A DNA stretch of 64,000 nucleotides, taken from contig NZ_BNBD01000001.1 of assembly GCF_014654785.1 (NCBI RefSeq), positions 620,001-684,000 of the forward strand. The letters are read 5' to 3'. The notes under the pieces were generated by a model, which did no database searches, was not told where the DNA came from, and saw only the letters and a program-made list of their open reading frames with translations. This stretch comes from Streptomyces mashuensis (GTDB lineage: Bacteria; Actinomycetota; Actinomycetes; Streptomycetales; Streptomycetaceae). Within the stretch, counting starts at the first letter, position 1. Every line of letters begins with the position of its first letter. Below are positions 44,949 through 52,902 of the stretch, piece by piece. The translations under genes and the position numbers were made by a program.

Positions 44949-45288
44949 ATGAGGAACGTTTCTGTGGTGCGGGCGTACAAGGCCGGGCTGGGCTGGCGAG
45001 CTGCCGGAGGGCCTGAGTGGCGGGCGCAGCCGCATGCGGCGAAGGAACCGTCGGCGTGCGCACGATGTGAGGGTGGCGGTGCCGCAGCGGGACCGCCGCG
45101 CGTACCGGGTGGGCAGGGCCAGCGGCTCCCGCCGGGGGTGCAGCTCGGCTGGTGGGCGTGGCGGCTGATGCACCGATGGAGCAGACGGCGTGTCCGGAGG
45201 AAGAGGCGGCGGGTCAGACGAGCGGTCAGTCCGGTGATCGGGAAGGGGCCGAGAGGCATGGAAGGAGTGGAGGGCTACTTCCGGGTGC
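44949..45288. other. 340-base stretch without a supported gene
   Basis: Both strands contain open frames because of the GC bias, but their products are Arg/Pro-rich and unlike proteins. The true start of the coupling protein may lie here. No repeat or terminator was recognised. Confidence 0.35.
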
Positions 45289-45663
45289 TCAGCGGCTTCT
45301 GCGGGAGCTGGGACTCGATGCCGCGCGCGGGGGCACTTGAGCCCCCTGGGCCGTACGGGATTTCAGCTGTGCTACGACCGCACTGTGGGTGGCCTTGTCG
45401 TACAGGTTGTGGGAGATGTTCGCGTCGTAGCCGGCCGCGGTAAGCAACAGCACGGCTCGCAGGGACCGCCGGTGAGTTTCGGCGTGGCTCAGCCCTTCGG
45501 GCAGTTCGTGCCAGGTGTAGATCGATGACGCCTTACGGATAAAGCCGAGGTCGTCGAGGTGGGTGAGGAGTTGTTCGGGGGCGCCGGTTCGGGTGTCGGC
45601 GTAGACGGTGCCGTCGCGTCGGTATATCTCGACATCTGTGCCGTATTCGTCGGCCAGGCTCAA
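45289..45663 (-). CDS. uncharacterised 124-residue protein with a shared L-GF-Y-R-GY module
   Basis: Residues of about 29-85 (QLLTHLDDLGF, IYTWHELPEGL, THRRSLRAVLLLTAAGYDAN) form a small alpha/beta module that recurs in two neighbouring proteins at 46971 and 47495. No membrane segment. GGAAGG lies eight bases before TTG 45663. Likely an accessory protein of the conjugation block. Confidence 0.65.
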   Translation of the reverse strand: MSLADEYGTDVEIYRRDGTVYADTRTGAPEQLLTHLDDLGFIRKASSIYTWHELPEGLSHAETHRRSLRAVLLLTAAGYDANISHNLYDKATHSAVVAQLKSRTAQGAQVPPRAASSPSSRRSR

Positions 45664-45805
45664 TGTGAGCTTCCTTCCTGGAGGGCGGGTGGTTACGGAC
45701 GGTGTCGGGAAGTTCAGCGGGTCCGCCGCTGAGGGGCGGTCCCACTCGGATTCGCTGGCACGTAGTGCACGTGCTGCGGGGACCTGTCAGACCGGGTGTG
45801 GGGGA

Positions 45806-46222
45806 TCACGCCGCTATCTCGTAGTCGTCGCGGTGGACGAGCTGATCGAGGCCGGTGAAGGTGTACCAGTCGCCTTCGGTGCAGCCCTGCGGCGGCAGCT
45901 GGGGCAGCAGCTCGGCGGCCAGGGCGCGGAAGAAGGCGAAGCACTCCGGGCAGTGCCGCTCGACGTGGATGAGGTATCGGGGATGCGCGGTGGAGAACGT
46001 GCGGGTGCCGCCGTGGGGATTGCGGGTGCGCCAGCCGTCCTGCCCGGTGGGGGTGTGCCAGGACGGGGCGACGATGGTCAGATCGTCGCCGTGCAGGTCG
46101 CCGTCCAGGCTGCCTCGGACGACCACGACACGGTCACCCGAGGCGAAGTGGTCGTGCGCGACCTCACGAGCGGGCGTGACGGTGTCCGTCGCATGGACGG
46201 GAAGCGGAGCGGAATCAAGCAT
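45806..46222 (-). CDS. uncharacterised 138-residue protein
   Basis: A soluble protein whose C-terminal half contains HVERHCPECFAFFRALAAELL and WYTFTGLDQLVHRDDYE. The CPEC pair could bind a metal. GAGG lies about eight bases before ATG 46222. Longer in-frame starts give unlikely sequence. No family recognised. Confidence 0.6.
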   Translation of the reverse strand: MLDSAPLPVHATDTVTPAREVAHDHFASGDRVVVVRGSLDGDLHGDDLTIVAPSWHTPTGQDGWRTRNPHGGTRTFSTAHPRYLIHVERHCPECFAFFRALAAELLPQLPPQGCTEGDWYTFTGLDQLVHRDDYEIAA

Positions 46223-46314
46223 GAGCAGGACCTCGACAGGGAAGCGGAAAGGGGGGGGCATCGGGCGCGGACGCCGTGTTCGTGAACGGTGAAATGGCGC
46301 TGAGGGAAAAGGCG

Positions 46315-46812
46315 TTACACGAAGGGGTTCTCGGTCGGCCGGTCGGCGTCGGTGGCCGCCGCGAGCAGCTCCGGCAGGTCCCCGCCCTCGGCATCCCGCT
46401 GGTCGATCCACCACCCCGCACGCGTGACGGTGCGCACCTGTTCCTCGAGCTCCGACCAGTCCGCCTCGTCCCAATCGCCCTCGACAACCAGTGCGGTATA
46501 CGCATCTGCCACCAGCTGATGCCGGCACCGGATCGCCCACGCCAGAGCCTTCTCCGGGCCCTCCAGCGGGGGCATGTGGTAGCGCTGTTCCCACTCCGTC
46601 GCAGCCGCGTGCTCTTCGGCGCGACGGGTGGCGAGCCACTGCTGCTTGTCCACGGGGCTGCTCTCACGGGCGGCCTTCCAGCAGTCGGAGCACTCACGAT
46701 CCCCGAGCCAGCGGGCGAAGCCGGCTCGGCGGTCGGCGGCGCGGTCGGACAGGTCGCGTTCGACCTGGTGGCCGCATGTGTGATCGATGGCCCAGTGCGT
46801 ACGGACAGCCAT
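46315..46812 (-). CDS. uncharacterised 165-residue Cys/His and Trp-rich protein
   Basis: The N-terminus reads HWAIDHTCGHQVERDLSD and is followed by RECSDCWKAA, a possible Cys/His metal site. The rest is helical and Trp-rich (GDWDEADWSELEEQV). AGGAG is well placed before ATG 46812. Such THTCGH proteins are common on Streptomyces plasmids and integrated elements, but their role is unknown. Confidence 0.7.
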   Translation of the reverse strand: MAVRTHWAIDHTCGHQVERDLSDRAADRRAGFARWLGDRECSDCWKAARESSPVDKQQWLATRRAEEHAAATEWEQRYHMPPLEGPEKALAWAIRCRHQLVADAYTALVVEGDWDEADWSELEEQVRTVTRAGWWIDQRDAEGGDLPELLAAATDADRPTENPFV

Positions 46813-46970
46813 GAAGTTCTCCTGTTCGCGGGTAGTTCGAGCGTGGAATGATCAGTGGCGGCGAACTGGGCACGGTTTGCCCAAGGGCGTCGGGGGGCGC
46901 GACGCGGGCCCGGGCGGATGCCCGGGTGGAAGCGCGCGAAGGCACCCCGATCGGCCGACGCCGGAGGTTC

Positions 46971-47423
46971 TCAACGCCGCATCTGGCTGCGGGGCGCCCA
47001 CAGCGGAGGGTGTTTCGGTCGGGGCGGGATGGGCTTGAGGTCGGTGCGGCTCTGCCACGCGGCGGACTTTGTGACTGCGGCCTGGGCGGTCGGAGTCGCC
47101 CGCGGCGCGGTGCCTCGCACCATGGTCTGCCGGTGTTCGTCGGTATGCCGCCGCACGGGTGTTTGCTGGGGCTGCGTGGGATCGAGGCTGATGTCGGCGG
47201 CGACCTGATAGCGGGCGGCGCGCAGGGAGGCGATCGCTTGCTGGGCGCGGCGCTCGCCGTCGTTCTCGGGATTGGCCAGGGCGTAGAGCTTGCTGTCGGG
47301 GACCGGCTGGAAGCCAAGGAGCTTGAGCACGTGATCGGCGACGAACAACTCCTGCGGGTTCAACGCGACGTAGCCCAGTTCGGGGTGGCGACCGACGATG
47401 ACGTGCGGTTCAGGGGTATCCAC
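46971..47423 (-). CDS. uncharacterised 150-residue protein with the shared module
   Basis: Residues 22-80 (FVADHVLKLLGFQPV, KLYALANPENDGERRAQQAI, AARYQVAADISLD) match the module seen in the 45289 and 47495 proteins. The C-terminal 60 residues are Pro/Arg/Thr-rich and probably disordered. The start is GTG 47423. No other domain seen. Confidence 0.65.
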   Translation of the reverse strand: MDTPEPHVIVGRHPELGYVALNPQELFVADHVLKLLGFQPVPDSKLYALANPENDGERRAQQAIASLRAARYQVAADISLDPTQPQQTPVRRHTDEHRQTMVRGTAPRATPTAQAAVTKSAAWQSRTDLKPIPPRPKHPPLWAPRSQMRR

Positions 47424-47494
47424 AGGGCTGTGCTCCGTGCTGGGAATGGCGTGATCGGCTCACCGGTGGTGGCGGGCTTCAGGGGGTGCCGGAT

Positions 47495-48625
47495 TCAGCG
47501 CCCGCGCGGGCCGCTCTGGGCAGAGGAGTTCGCGACGACGGGGTGCGAAGCCGTGGCGGCGGTGGAGACTGTGCGGGTGGCCTGGTGCTGGCTGTTGAGG
47601 AGGTCGGTCCAGATGCGCTCGCCGTGGGCGTGCGTGAGTGTGGCGATCTCGCCTATTCCGAGCCGCAGTTCGGCGACGTCACGGGTGAGATTCTTGAGGC
47701 GGTCCGTGATGCGGTTGAAGGATGCGGTGAACTCACTGCGCAGGGCGGGCGGGCCGGTATCGGCGGCCCGGGCGGCGGCGAGACGGAGGACGCCCTCCAG
47801 GGCCGGAAGTGCTCCGGTTGCCGGGTGGAGCATCTCGTCGAGAACCGCGGCTACCTCTTGCAGATCTGTGGCAGCGGTGGCGTGGTGGGCCAGCTCGGTC
47901 AGGGAGGACACGGCACGGGTGGCCGCAGCTGGCTGTTCCTGAGAAGAGGGGGCGTGGCCAATGGAGACGTCGGTGCCGAGAGCTCCGAGTTGCAGGGCCG
48001 CGGTTCGCAGTCGCTCGTCACGTTCGGCCATGGTGAGCGTGGCCGGCAGGGTGAAGGTACCGGCCGCACGTGGATCTCGGTGGAAGCCGGTGCGCTCGAG
48101 GTGCTCGGCAGCGCCGGGATGGTCCGTGGTGGCGGTCAGCGTGCCGTCAGCCTGCCAGGCGAAGGACACCCGCGCCGTAGGCCGTGTCGCGGAAGCCCGC
48201 TCTGCAGCGGCTTTGCGCCGGACGTGGGCGAGGGCTTCCTCGTAGCGGGGCAGCAGACGGCGGGTGACGGTGGTGGCGGCGCGGACGGGGTCGGTGCTCA
48301 CGGTGACGCCGTTCGGCTCCTGCACGCCTCGGAAGAGATGGTCTTGCACTCCAGTCGGGGTCAGGGCGGCGACGATGAACTCGCGCTGCTTCAGGGGCCG
48401 GTCGATGACGTACAGGCGCATGCCGTCCGGGCCGTTGAGGACGGCGTCGTGGGCCAGGACGAACTCGGAGACGGCCCACTGGGCGTGGCCCATGTCCCAC
48501 AGTTCCTCAGTGATCGGGAACTGGTCGGGGTAGGCGGCGTGCGGGTGGTGGTGGCTGGTCCAAGCGCCGGGCAGGCGCTCGGCGAGTGCGGTGGCGAAGG
48601 CGGCCAGATCGGCTCGATGAGACAG
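47495..48625 (-). CDS. uncharacterised element protein, probable CTG start
   Basis: About 376 residues. The part from ATG 48493 reads MGHAQWAVSEFVLAHDAVL, but the frame upstream is plainly coding (ADLAAFATALAERLPGAW, YPDQFPITEELWDMGHAQW) back to a stop at 48656. No ATG, GTG or TTG exists there, whereas CTG 48625 lies six bases after GGAAAGAG. Residues of about 170-225 (EHLERTGFHRDP, FTLPATLTMAERDERLRTAA) repeat the small module of two neighbours. The C-terminus is a helical coiled region (FNRITDRLKNLTRDVAELRL). Confidence 0.7.
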   Translation of the reverse strand: MSHRADLAAFATALAERLPGAWTSHHHPHAAYPDQFPITEELWDMGHAQWAVSEFVLAHDAVLNGPDGMRLYVIDRPLKQREFIVAALTPTGVQDHLFRGVQEPNGVTVSTDPVRAATTVTRRLLPRYEEALAHVRRKAAAERASATRPTARVSFAWQADGTLTATTDHPGAAEHLERTGFHRDPRAAGTFTLPATLTMAERDERLRTAALQLGALGTDVSIGHAPSSQEQPAAATRAVSSLTELAHHATAATDLQEVAAVLDEMLHPATGALPALEGVLRLAAARAADTGPPALRSEFTASFNRITDRLKNLTRDVAELRLGIGEIATLTHAHGERIWTDLLNSQHQATRTVSTAATASHPVVANSSAQSGPRGR

Positions 48626-48655
48626 GGGAGACTCTTTCCGGTTCAGGCGGCGGGG

Positions 48656-49222
48656 TCACAGGGTCGGTCGGCGCTGGACACTCGTGGCGAGGGGCGCTGC
48701 CACGGGCGGGCGCTGGGCCAGCGGCATCGCGGCGGCGGAGCGCGGTGGCGGCTGGACGAGGTGTCGGGCGTCCGTCTCCAGTTGGTCGGCGGTGTCGTGA
48801 AGGGCAGCGCGGGCCTCATCCACGTGATCGCGGATGACGTTCCAGGCGGCATCCCGGGCGTCGGCGAGATCCGGGAAGGTCGGCAGGTTGGCGTGTTCGT
48901 TGAGGAAGGCGACTTGCCGGAGGGCCTCGGCCAGAGAGCCCATAACCTGTGCCGTTCCCGCTGCGGCGGCAGCGAGCGCGCTGTGGCTGCGTAGCTCCGC
49001 CCGGGCGGTGGAGCGGGGACCGGTGAGCCGGTAGAGCAGGGCGTCGGACATCTCCTCGGCCATGCGGCTGGCTGCCTTCAGCCGGGCTCCGACGGTGTAG
49101 GCCACCATCTCCTCGGTGCTGTGCTCGGGGGCTTCCAGGCCGGCGGTCAGATCGCGGATCTCCCGTGCCACGCTGCGCAGGTCGTCGGTGTGGCGTACGT
49201 AGATCGACACATGGGCCCCCAT
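48656..49222 (-). CDS. uncharacterised helical protein between VirB4 and accessory genes
   Basis: A 188-residue, almost wholly helical protein (VAREIRDLTAGLEAPEHSTE, LNEHANLPTFPDLADARDAA) with an Ala/Pro/Arg-rich tail. No signal or membrane segment. Its ATG shares one base with the VirB4 stop (TGATG), so it is made with that ATPase. Might be a structural or chaperone component of the transfer apparatus. Confidence 0.7.
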   Translation of the reverse strand: MGAHVSIYVRHTDDLRSVAREIRDLTAGLEAPEHSTEEMVAYTVGARLKAASRMAEEMSDALLYRLTGPRSTARAELRSHSALAAAAAGTAQVMGSLAEALRQVAFLNEHANLPTFPDLADARDAAWNVIRDHVDEARAALHDTADQLETDARHLVQPPPRSAAAMPLAQRPPVAAPLATSVQRRPTL

Positions 49223-50553
49223 CAGTGCATGCGGGCGTCGGTGTCGAAGAGCGCCAGTTCCTGGGCGTGGAGGAGGTGCTGGACGATGAAGGAGCGCCCG
49301 GCGACCTTCCACAGGCCGCGTCCGCGATTGAGGTGGGCGATGGCCTCGGACTCCACCGAGGTCAGTCCCAGCAGTCCGGCGGCGGCGAGGACCTGGTCGG
49401 CTTCCTGCCGGTAGACGATGCGGGTGGAGCAGTCGGCGAGCAGACCTTCGGCGAGTGCGCGTCCGCGCGATCCGGCGTCGCCTGCGGTGAGCAGGTCGGA
49501 CAGGCGGTGGATGACCATGAGGTTGGCGATGCCCAAGCCGCGGCTCAGCTTCCACTGGGACTGCATGCGCTCGAGCAGGCCCGCGTGCCGCATCAGCCGC
49601 CATGCCTCGTCGTAGACGACCCATCGCCTGCCGCCGTTGGGGTCGGCGAGCGCGGACTCCATCCAGGCGCTGGCGCATGTCATGGCGAGAACGAGGCCGG
49701 TGTCGTCGCCGGAGCCTCCCAGGCGGGAGAGATCGATGGTGAGCATCGGGCTGCGCGGGTCGAAGACGACGGTGGAGGGGGCGTCGAACATGCCGGCGAG
49801 GTCGCCGTGGACGAGGCGGCGCATGGCGTGGGCGAGGTCGCGGGCGGCGTCGCCGAGGCGGCCGGAGAGTTCTCCGCCGGCGATGTCGAGCAGCCCGGAG
49901 TTGTTGAGGGTGGCGGCGATGTCGCCGAGCAGCGGAGTCCGGCCGGTCCGGGCGGCGTGGGTGACCACGCAGTCGAGAGCCACGTCGAGGGCGGTGTGCT
50001 CCATCGGCAGCAGGTCCCGTCCGAGCACGGTACGGGCCAGGGAACCGAGCAGCATCAGCCGACGCTTACGGACCTCACTGGACCAGTCTTCGGAGGAGAC
50101 GCCGTCCGGCTGCGGCGGGGCATCCAGCGGATTCAGCTTTCCCGGGAGACCCGGACCGAGCGCGATGGTCGTACCGCCGAGCGCCGAGGCGACTGCCGTC
50201 CACTCGCCCTTGGGATCACAGGGCACGTAGATCCGGTAGCCGAAGGCCACGCTGCGCAGCGCGAAGCTCTTGGCCAGCGCCGACTTGCCCATGCCGATGA
50301 CCCCGGCGAGCAGGACGTTGGGGTTGGTGAAGCCGTCGAGCTTGCCGTACAGGGCGAACGGGTCGAAGGTGAACGACGCCTCGGCGTGGACGTCGCGGCC
50401 GATGTAGGTGCCTTCGGCGCCGAGGCCGCCTTCGGCGAGGAAGGGGTAGGCGCCGGCGACGGTGGCGGTGGTCATGCGGTGGGCGGGCAGGGACAGCTTC
50501 CCGCCGCGCGCGGAGGCCGGGCCCGGCCGGCCGCTTGCCGGGTAGAGCGGCAT
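49222..50553 (-). CDS. VirB4-like type IV secretion ATPase
   Basis: 443 residues from ATG 50553. Walker A is GVIGMGKSALAKS (residues 84-96) and Walker B is RRWVVYDEAWRLM. The loops SRGLGIANLMVIHRLSD and GRGLWKVAGR are typical of VirB4/TraC/TrsE ATPases in actinobacteria. It powers assembly of the conjugation channel. The frame upstream is also coding-like to about 50600, and an ATG at 50735 in another frame gives a plausible N-terminus, so a frameshift may have removed the first 50 or so residues. Confidence 0.88.
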   Translation of the reverse strand: MPLYPASGRPGPASARGGKLSLPAHRMTTATVAGAYPFLAEGGLGAEGTYIGRDVHAEASFTFDPFALYGKLDGFTNPNVLLAGVIGMGKSALAKSFALRSVAFGYRIYVPCDPKGEWTAVASALGGTTIALGPGLPGKLNPLDAPPQPDGVSSEDWSSEVRKRRLMLLGSLARTVLGRDLLPMEHTALDVALDCVVTHAARTGRTPLLGDIAATLNNSGLLDIAGGELSGRLGDAARDLAHAMRRLVHGDLAGMFDAPSTVVFDPRSPMLTIDLSRLGGSGDDTGLVLAMTCASAWMESALADPNGGRRWVVYDEAWRLMRHAGLLERMQSQWKLSRGLGIANLMVIHRLSDLLTAGDAGSRGRALAEGLLADCSTRIVYRQEADQVLAAAGLLGLTSVESEAIAHLNRGRGLWKVAGRSFIVQHLLHAQELALFDTDARMH

Positions 50554-50767
50554 GGGCCCCTGATCGTCGGCCCGGTTGCGACGGCGGGAGGGCGCGGGGC
50601 GGCCTTGCGGGCCTGTTCGCGGGCGTCGTGGAGGCGGCGGCGGTCGGCGCGGCGCTGGTCCCGGTCACGGCGGTGGGGTGTGAAGAGCGGGGAGGCGCTG
50701 GCACGGCGTGTCGTGCGGGCGGGCCGGTGAGTCATCGGGGAAGTGCTCGGCTTTCAGCAGTAACGGT

Positions 50768-51247
50768 TCAGCTGGTGCGGTGACGGGCGTGACCGTGGAG
50801 GGGGGAGTGCAGGTCGGCGGGGGTGGTCTGCTGTCGGACGAGGGCGCTGGTGCGCACGTGACGCAGGCAGATCGTCACGAACGGCGGCCCGGTGTCGATG
50901 TCCTGGCGGCAGATGCCCTCCTCGACCACGTCCGGATCCGGAGCGGGGGAGCGGGATACCTGGTGGAAAGCGTCGTGGAGGTGTTCGCTGGCCTGCCACA
51001 AACGGGTACGTGCCGCGGCCAAGTGACTGCTCTGAGCTGGACGTGCGGCCCTTGTCTGTTCGGTGAGCCGGCTGAGCAGGGTGTGGAGTGCGGTGAGGTG
51101 GGCATGGAGGGCGTCCATCTCGCTCCGGGTGGCCCGAGGGTCGCTGTCGGGGGATGTGGTGGTGCGGGTGTGGTGGCGGATGCCTGTGGTGGCTGCGGTG
51201 AGGTAGGCGAGCGGTTCGCCGTGGGTGAGAGGAGTCGGGGTTGTCAC
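50768..51247 (-). CDS. uncharacterised helical protein upstream of VirB4
   Basis: 159 residues from GTG 51247, preceded by AGGAAGGA. A coiled helical core (SEMDALHAHLTALHTLLSRL, TRLWQASEHLHDAFHQVS) is followed by ICLRHVRTSALVRQQ. No membrane segment. Position between the SCO6880-type and VirB4 genes suggests a role in the transfer machine. Confidence 0.65.
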   Translation of the reverse strand: MTTPTPLTHGEPLAYLTAATTGIRHHTRTTTSPDSDPRATRSEMDALHAHLTALHTLLSRLTEQTRAARPAQSSHLAAARTRLWQASEHLHDAFHQVSRSPAPDPDVVEEGICRQDIDTGPPFVTICLRHVRTSALVRQQTTPADLHSPLHGHARHRTS

Positions 51248-51278
51248 GAGAGGGTGGTCCTTCCTGCGGCTTGCGGTG

Positions 51279-52748
51279 TTACAGGGCGGCGCGGGCGAGC
51301 GGCAGGGCGGCGGTGGCGAAGGCGTCGGGCTGCTGGTAGTCCAGGCGACGCAGGTCGACCTGGGCGGAGACGGCGGCGGTCTCGATCTGGGCGCAGGCGG
51401 CGTCGAGTTCGTCATCGGTGTCGGCGGAAACGGTGAGCAGGCCGGTGAGGGCGACGTCCGCGTGACCGGCGATCAGCTGGCGCTCGCGCTGCTTGACGTC
51501 CGCGTACTCGACGTTGTCCTCTTCGGAGTCGACCTGGCCTCGACGCTGCCGCTCGGCGGCATCGGCGATGATCGTGGCCTTGCGCCGCTGGACGTCCTTG
51601 AGCGCGGCCTCCAGCTGTTGCGGCACATAGATGAGGGAGAAGGATCGCCGGACACCGGCGGAGAACAGCACGGTGTGGAGGAAGCCCGCGCCGACTTCGG
51701 TACGGGGCCAGTTCTCGACCCAGTAGGTGGCGTGGTGTGCGCTGTCGGTGATGATCCGGTCGGACTCCTCGACCTGGACGACGGGCCCGGCGGCTGCCGG
51801 ATCGGCTTCGGCGCGGCCGGTGTGCGACCACTGCTGGAGGGCGGAGAGCGCCTTGGGGTCGTAGGCGGTGCGGATGACCGCGGCGATCTCCCGGGCATCG
51901 AGCCAGCCGGTGACGGTGAGACCGGCGTTGCGGGCGGCCTGGGTGAGAGTGGCGGTGGTCTGCTGGAGCACGGTGAACCCGCCGGCCAGTCCGCCGCCGG
52001 CCTGGGAGATGAGCCGTCGGGCGGCCTTCATGTCCAGGGAGACGGCCAGGTATGCCTCGTGCGGTGCTGCGGCGGGGCCGGCGGCGGCGACGAGTTCGGC
52101 GTAGACGGTGCCGGCGACGGGTGCCTGGGGGTGGCCGTGCTCGTTCCAGTGCCGGGTGAGGGCGTCGCCGGAGTCGGGGACGGTGCGTTCGAGGATCTGG
52201 ATGGTCTTGATGTGGCCGGTGCGGGCCAGGCTGGCGAGGGTGCGGCCCCAGCCCGCGACGTTCGCGTTCTGGGTGGCAGGGTCGAGGAGGGCGAAGGCCC
52301 GACTGGAGATGCGGGTGACGGCGGTCATGGTGCCCGCGCCGGGGTCGTGGATGGCGGCGAGCTGCCGGTCGGGAGAGGTGAAGACCCGCAGCGAGGCGTC
52401 GGTGCCCGGCAGGTGGAGCAGGCCCTCGGCATGGGGGCGGGTGGTGGGACGGGAGAACCACATGTGCTGTCCTCGGGCGCGGCGGATGAAGTAGCGGGCG
52501 ATGACCGGAGCCCAGTCGATGAGCGAGCGGCCGCCTCGGCGGATGAAGACGAGCGCGGTGACGGCAGCCCACAGAGGGGTGAGGGCGAAGGCGCCGGCGA
52601 GGCCGGTGCTGACGACGGTGAGCATCAGCACCGCGAGGGTGGCGGCGGTCAGGACGAGCTGGGGCAGGGAAAGCCCGAGCAGAATGCCGCGGCGGCTTCG
52701 GTGCGGGAACTTCACCATCACCGGCACGGCGGCGGAGTGATCAGACAT
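51279..52748 (-). CDS. SCO6880-type conjugation protein (PrgI-like N-terminus)
   Basis: A 489-residue protein. Two adjacent membrane helices near residues 20-67 (LGLSLPQLVLTAATLAVLML and AGAFALTPLWAAVTALVFI) resemble PrgI/VirB3. The large cytoplasmic remainder resembles the N-terminal domain of VirB4 ATPases without Walker motifs. I recognise it as the SCO6880 type found in Streptomyces type IV loci. It would form the inner-membrane platform with the separate VirB4 ATPase. ATG 52748 has no strong ribosome site. Confidence 0.85.
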   Translation of the reverse strand: MSDHSAAVPVMVKFPHRSRRGILLGLSLPQLVLTAATLAVLMLTVVSTGLAGAFALTPLWAAVTALVFIRRGGRSLIDWAPVIARYFIRRARGQHMWFSRPTTRPHAEGLLHLPGTDASLRVFTSPDRQLAAIHDPGAGTMTAVTRISSRAFALLDPATQNANVAGWGRTLASLARTGHIKTIQILERTVPDSGDALTRHWNEHGHPQAPVAGTVYAELVAAAGPAAAPHEAYLAVSLDMKAARRLISQAGGGLAGGFTVLQQTTATLTQAARNAGLTVTGWLDAREIAAVIRTAYDPKALSALQQWSHTGRAEADPAAAGPVVQVEESDRIITDSAHHATYWVENWPRTEVGAGFLHTVLFSAGVRRSFSLIYVPQQLEAALKDVQRRKATIIADAAERQRRGQVDSEEDNVEYADVKQRERQLIAGHADVALTGLLTVSADTDDELDAACAQIETAAVSAQVDLRRLDYQQPDAFATAALPLARAAL

Positions 52749-52833
52749 GACAGACGAAGGCCGTTCTGGACGTACACGGGCTGTGGCGAGGTAGGAGCGC
52801 GGCGCGCTCGTGGCCGCTGCGGCCGGGTGGGAC

Positions 52834-52884
52834 CCGGGGGCACCCGCCGCCGAAGCCGAAGCAGCAGGCGGGCGGGTGCCCCGG
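52834..52884 (-). terminator. hairpin between the SCO6881- and SCO6880-type genes
   Basis: CCGGGGGCACCCGCC pairs with GGCGGGTGCCCCGG apart from one bulged base, with a 22-base loop. It lies just after the SCO6881-type gene on the minus strand, so it may lower expression of the downstream genes. Confidence 0.55.
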
Positions 52885-52902
52885 GGATGAGGGAGGGACG
52901 GA

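Noticed and set aside
44949..45443. Plus-strand frame of 164 codons opposite the coupling-protein start
   Set aside because: Arg/Gly/Cys-rich with no motif, and it runs against the direction of a dense minus-strand operon.
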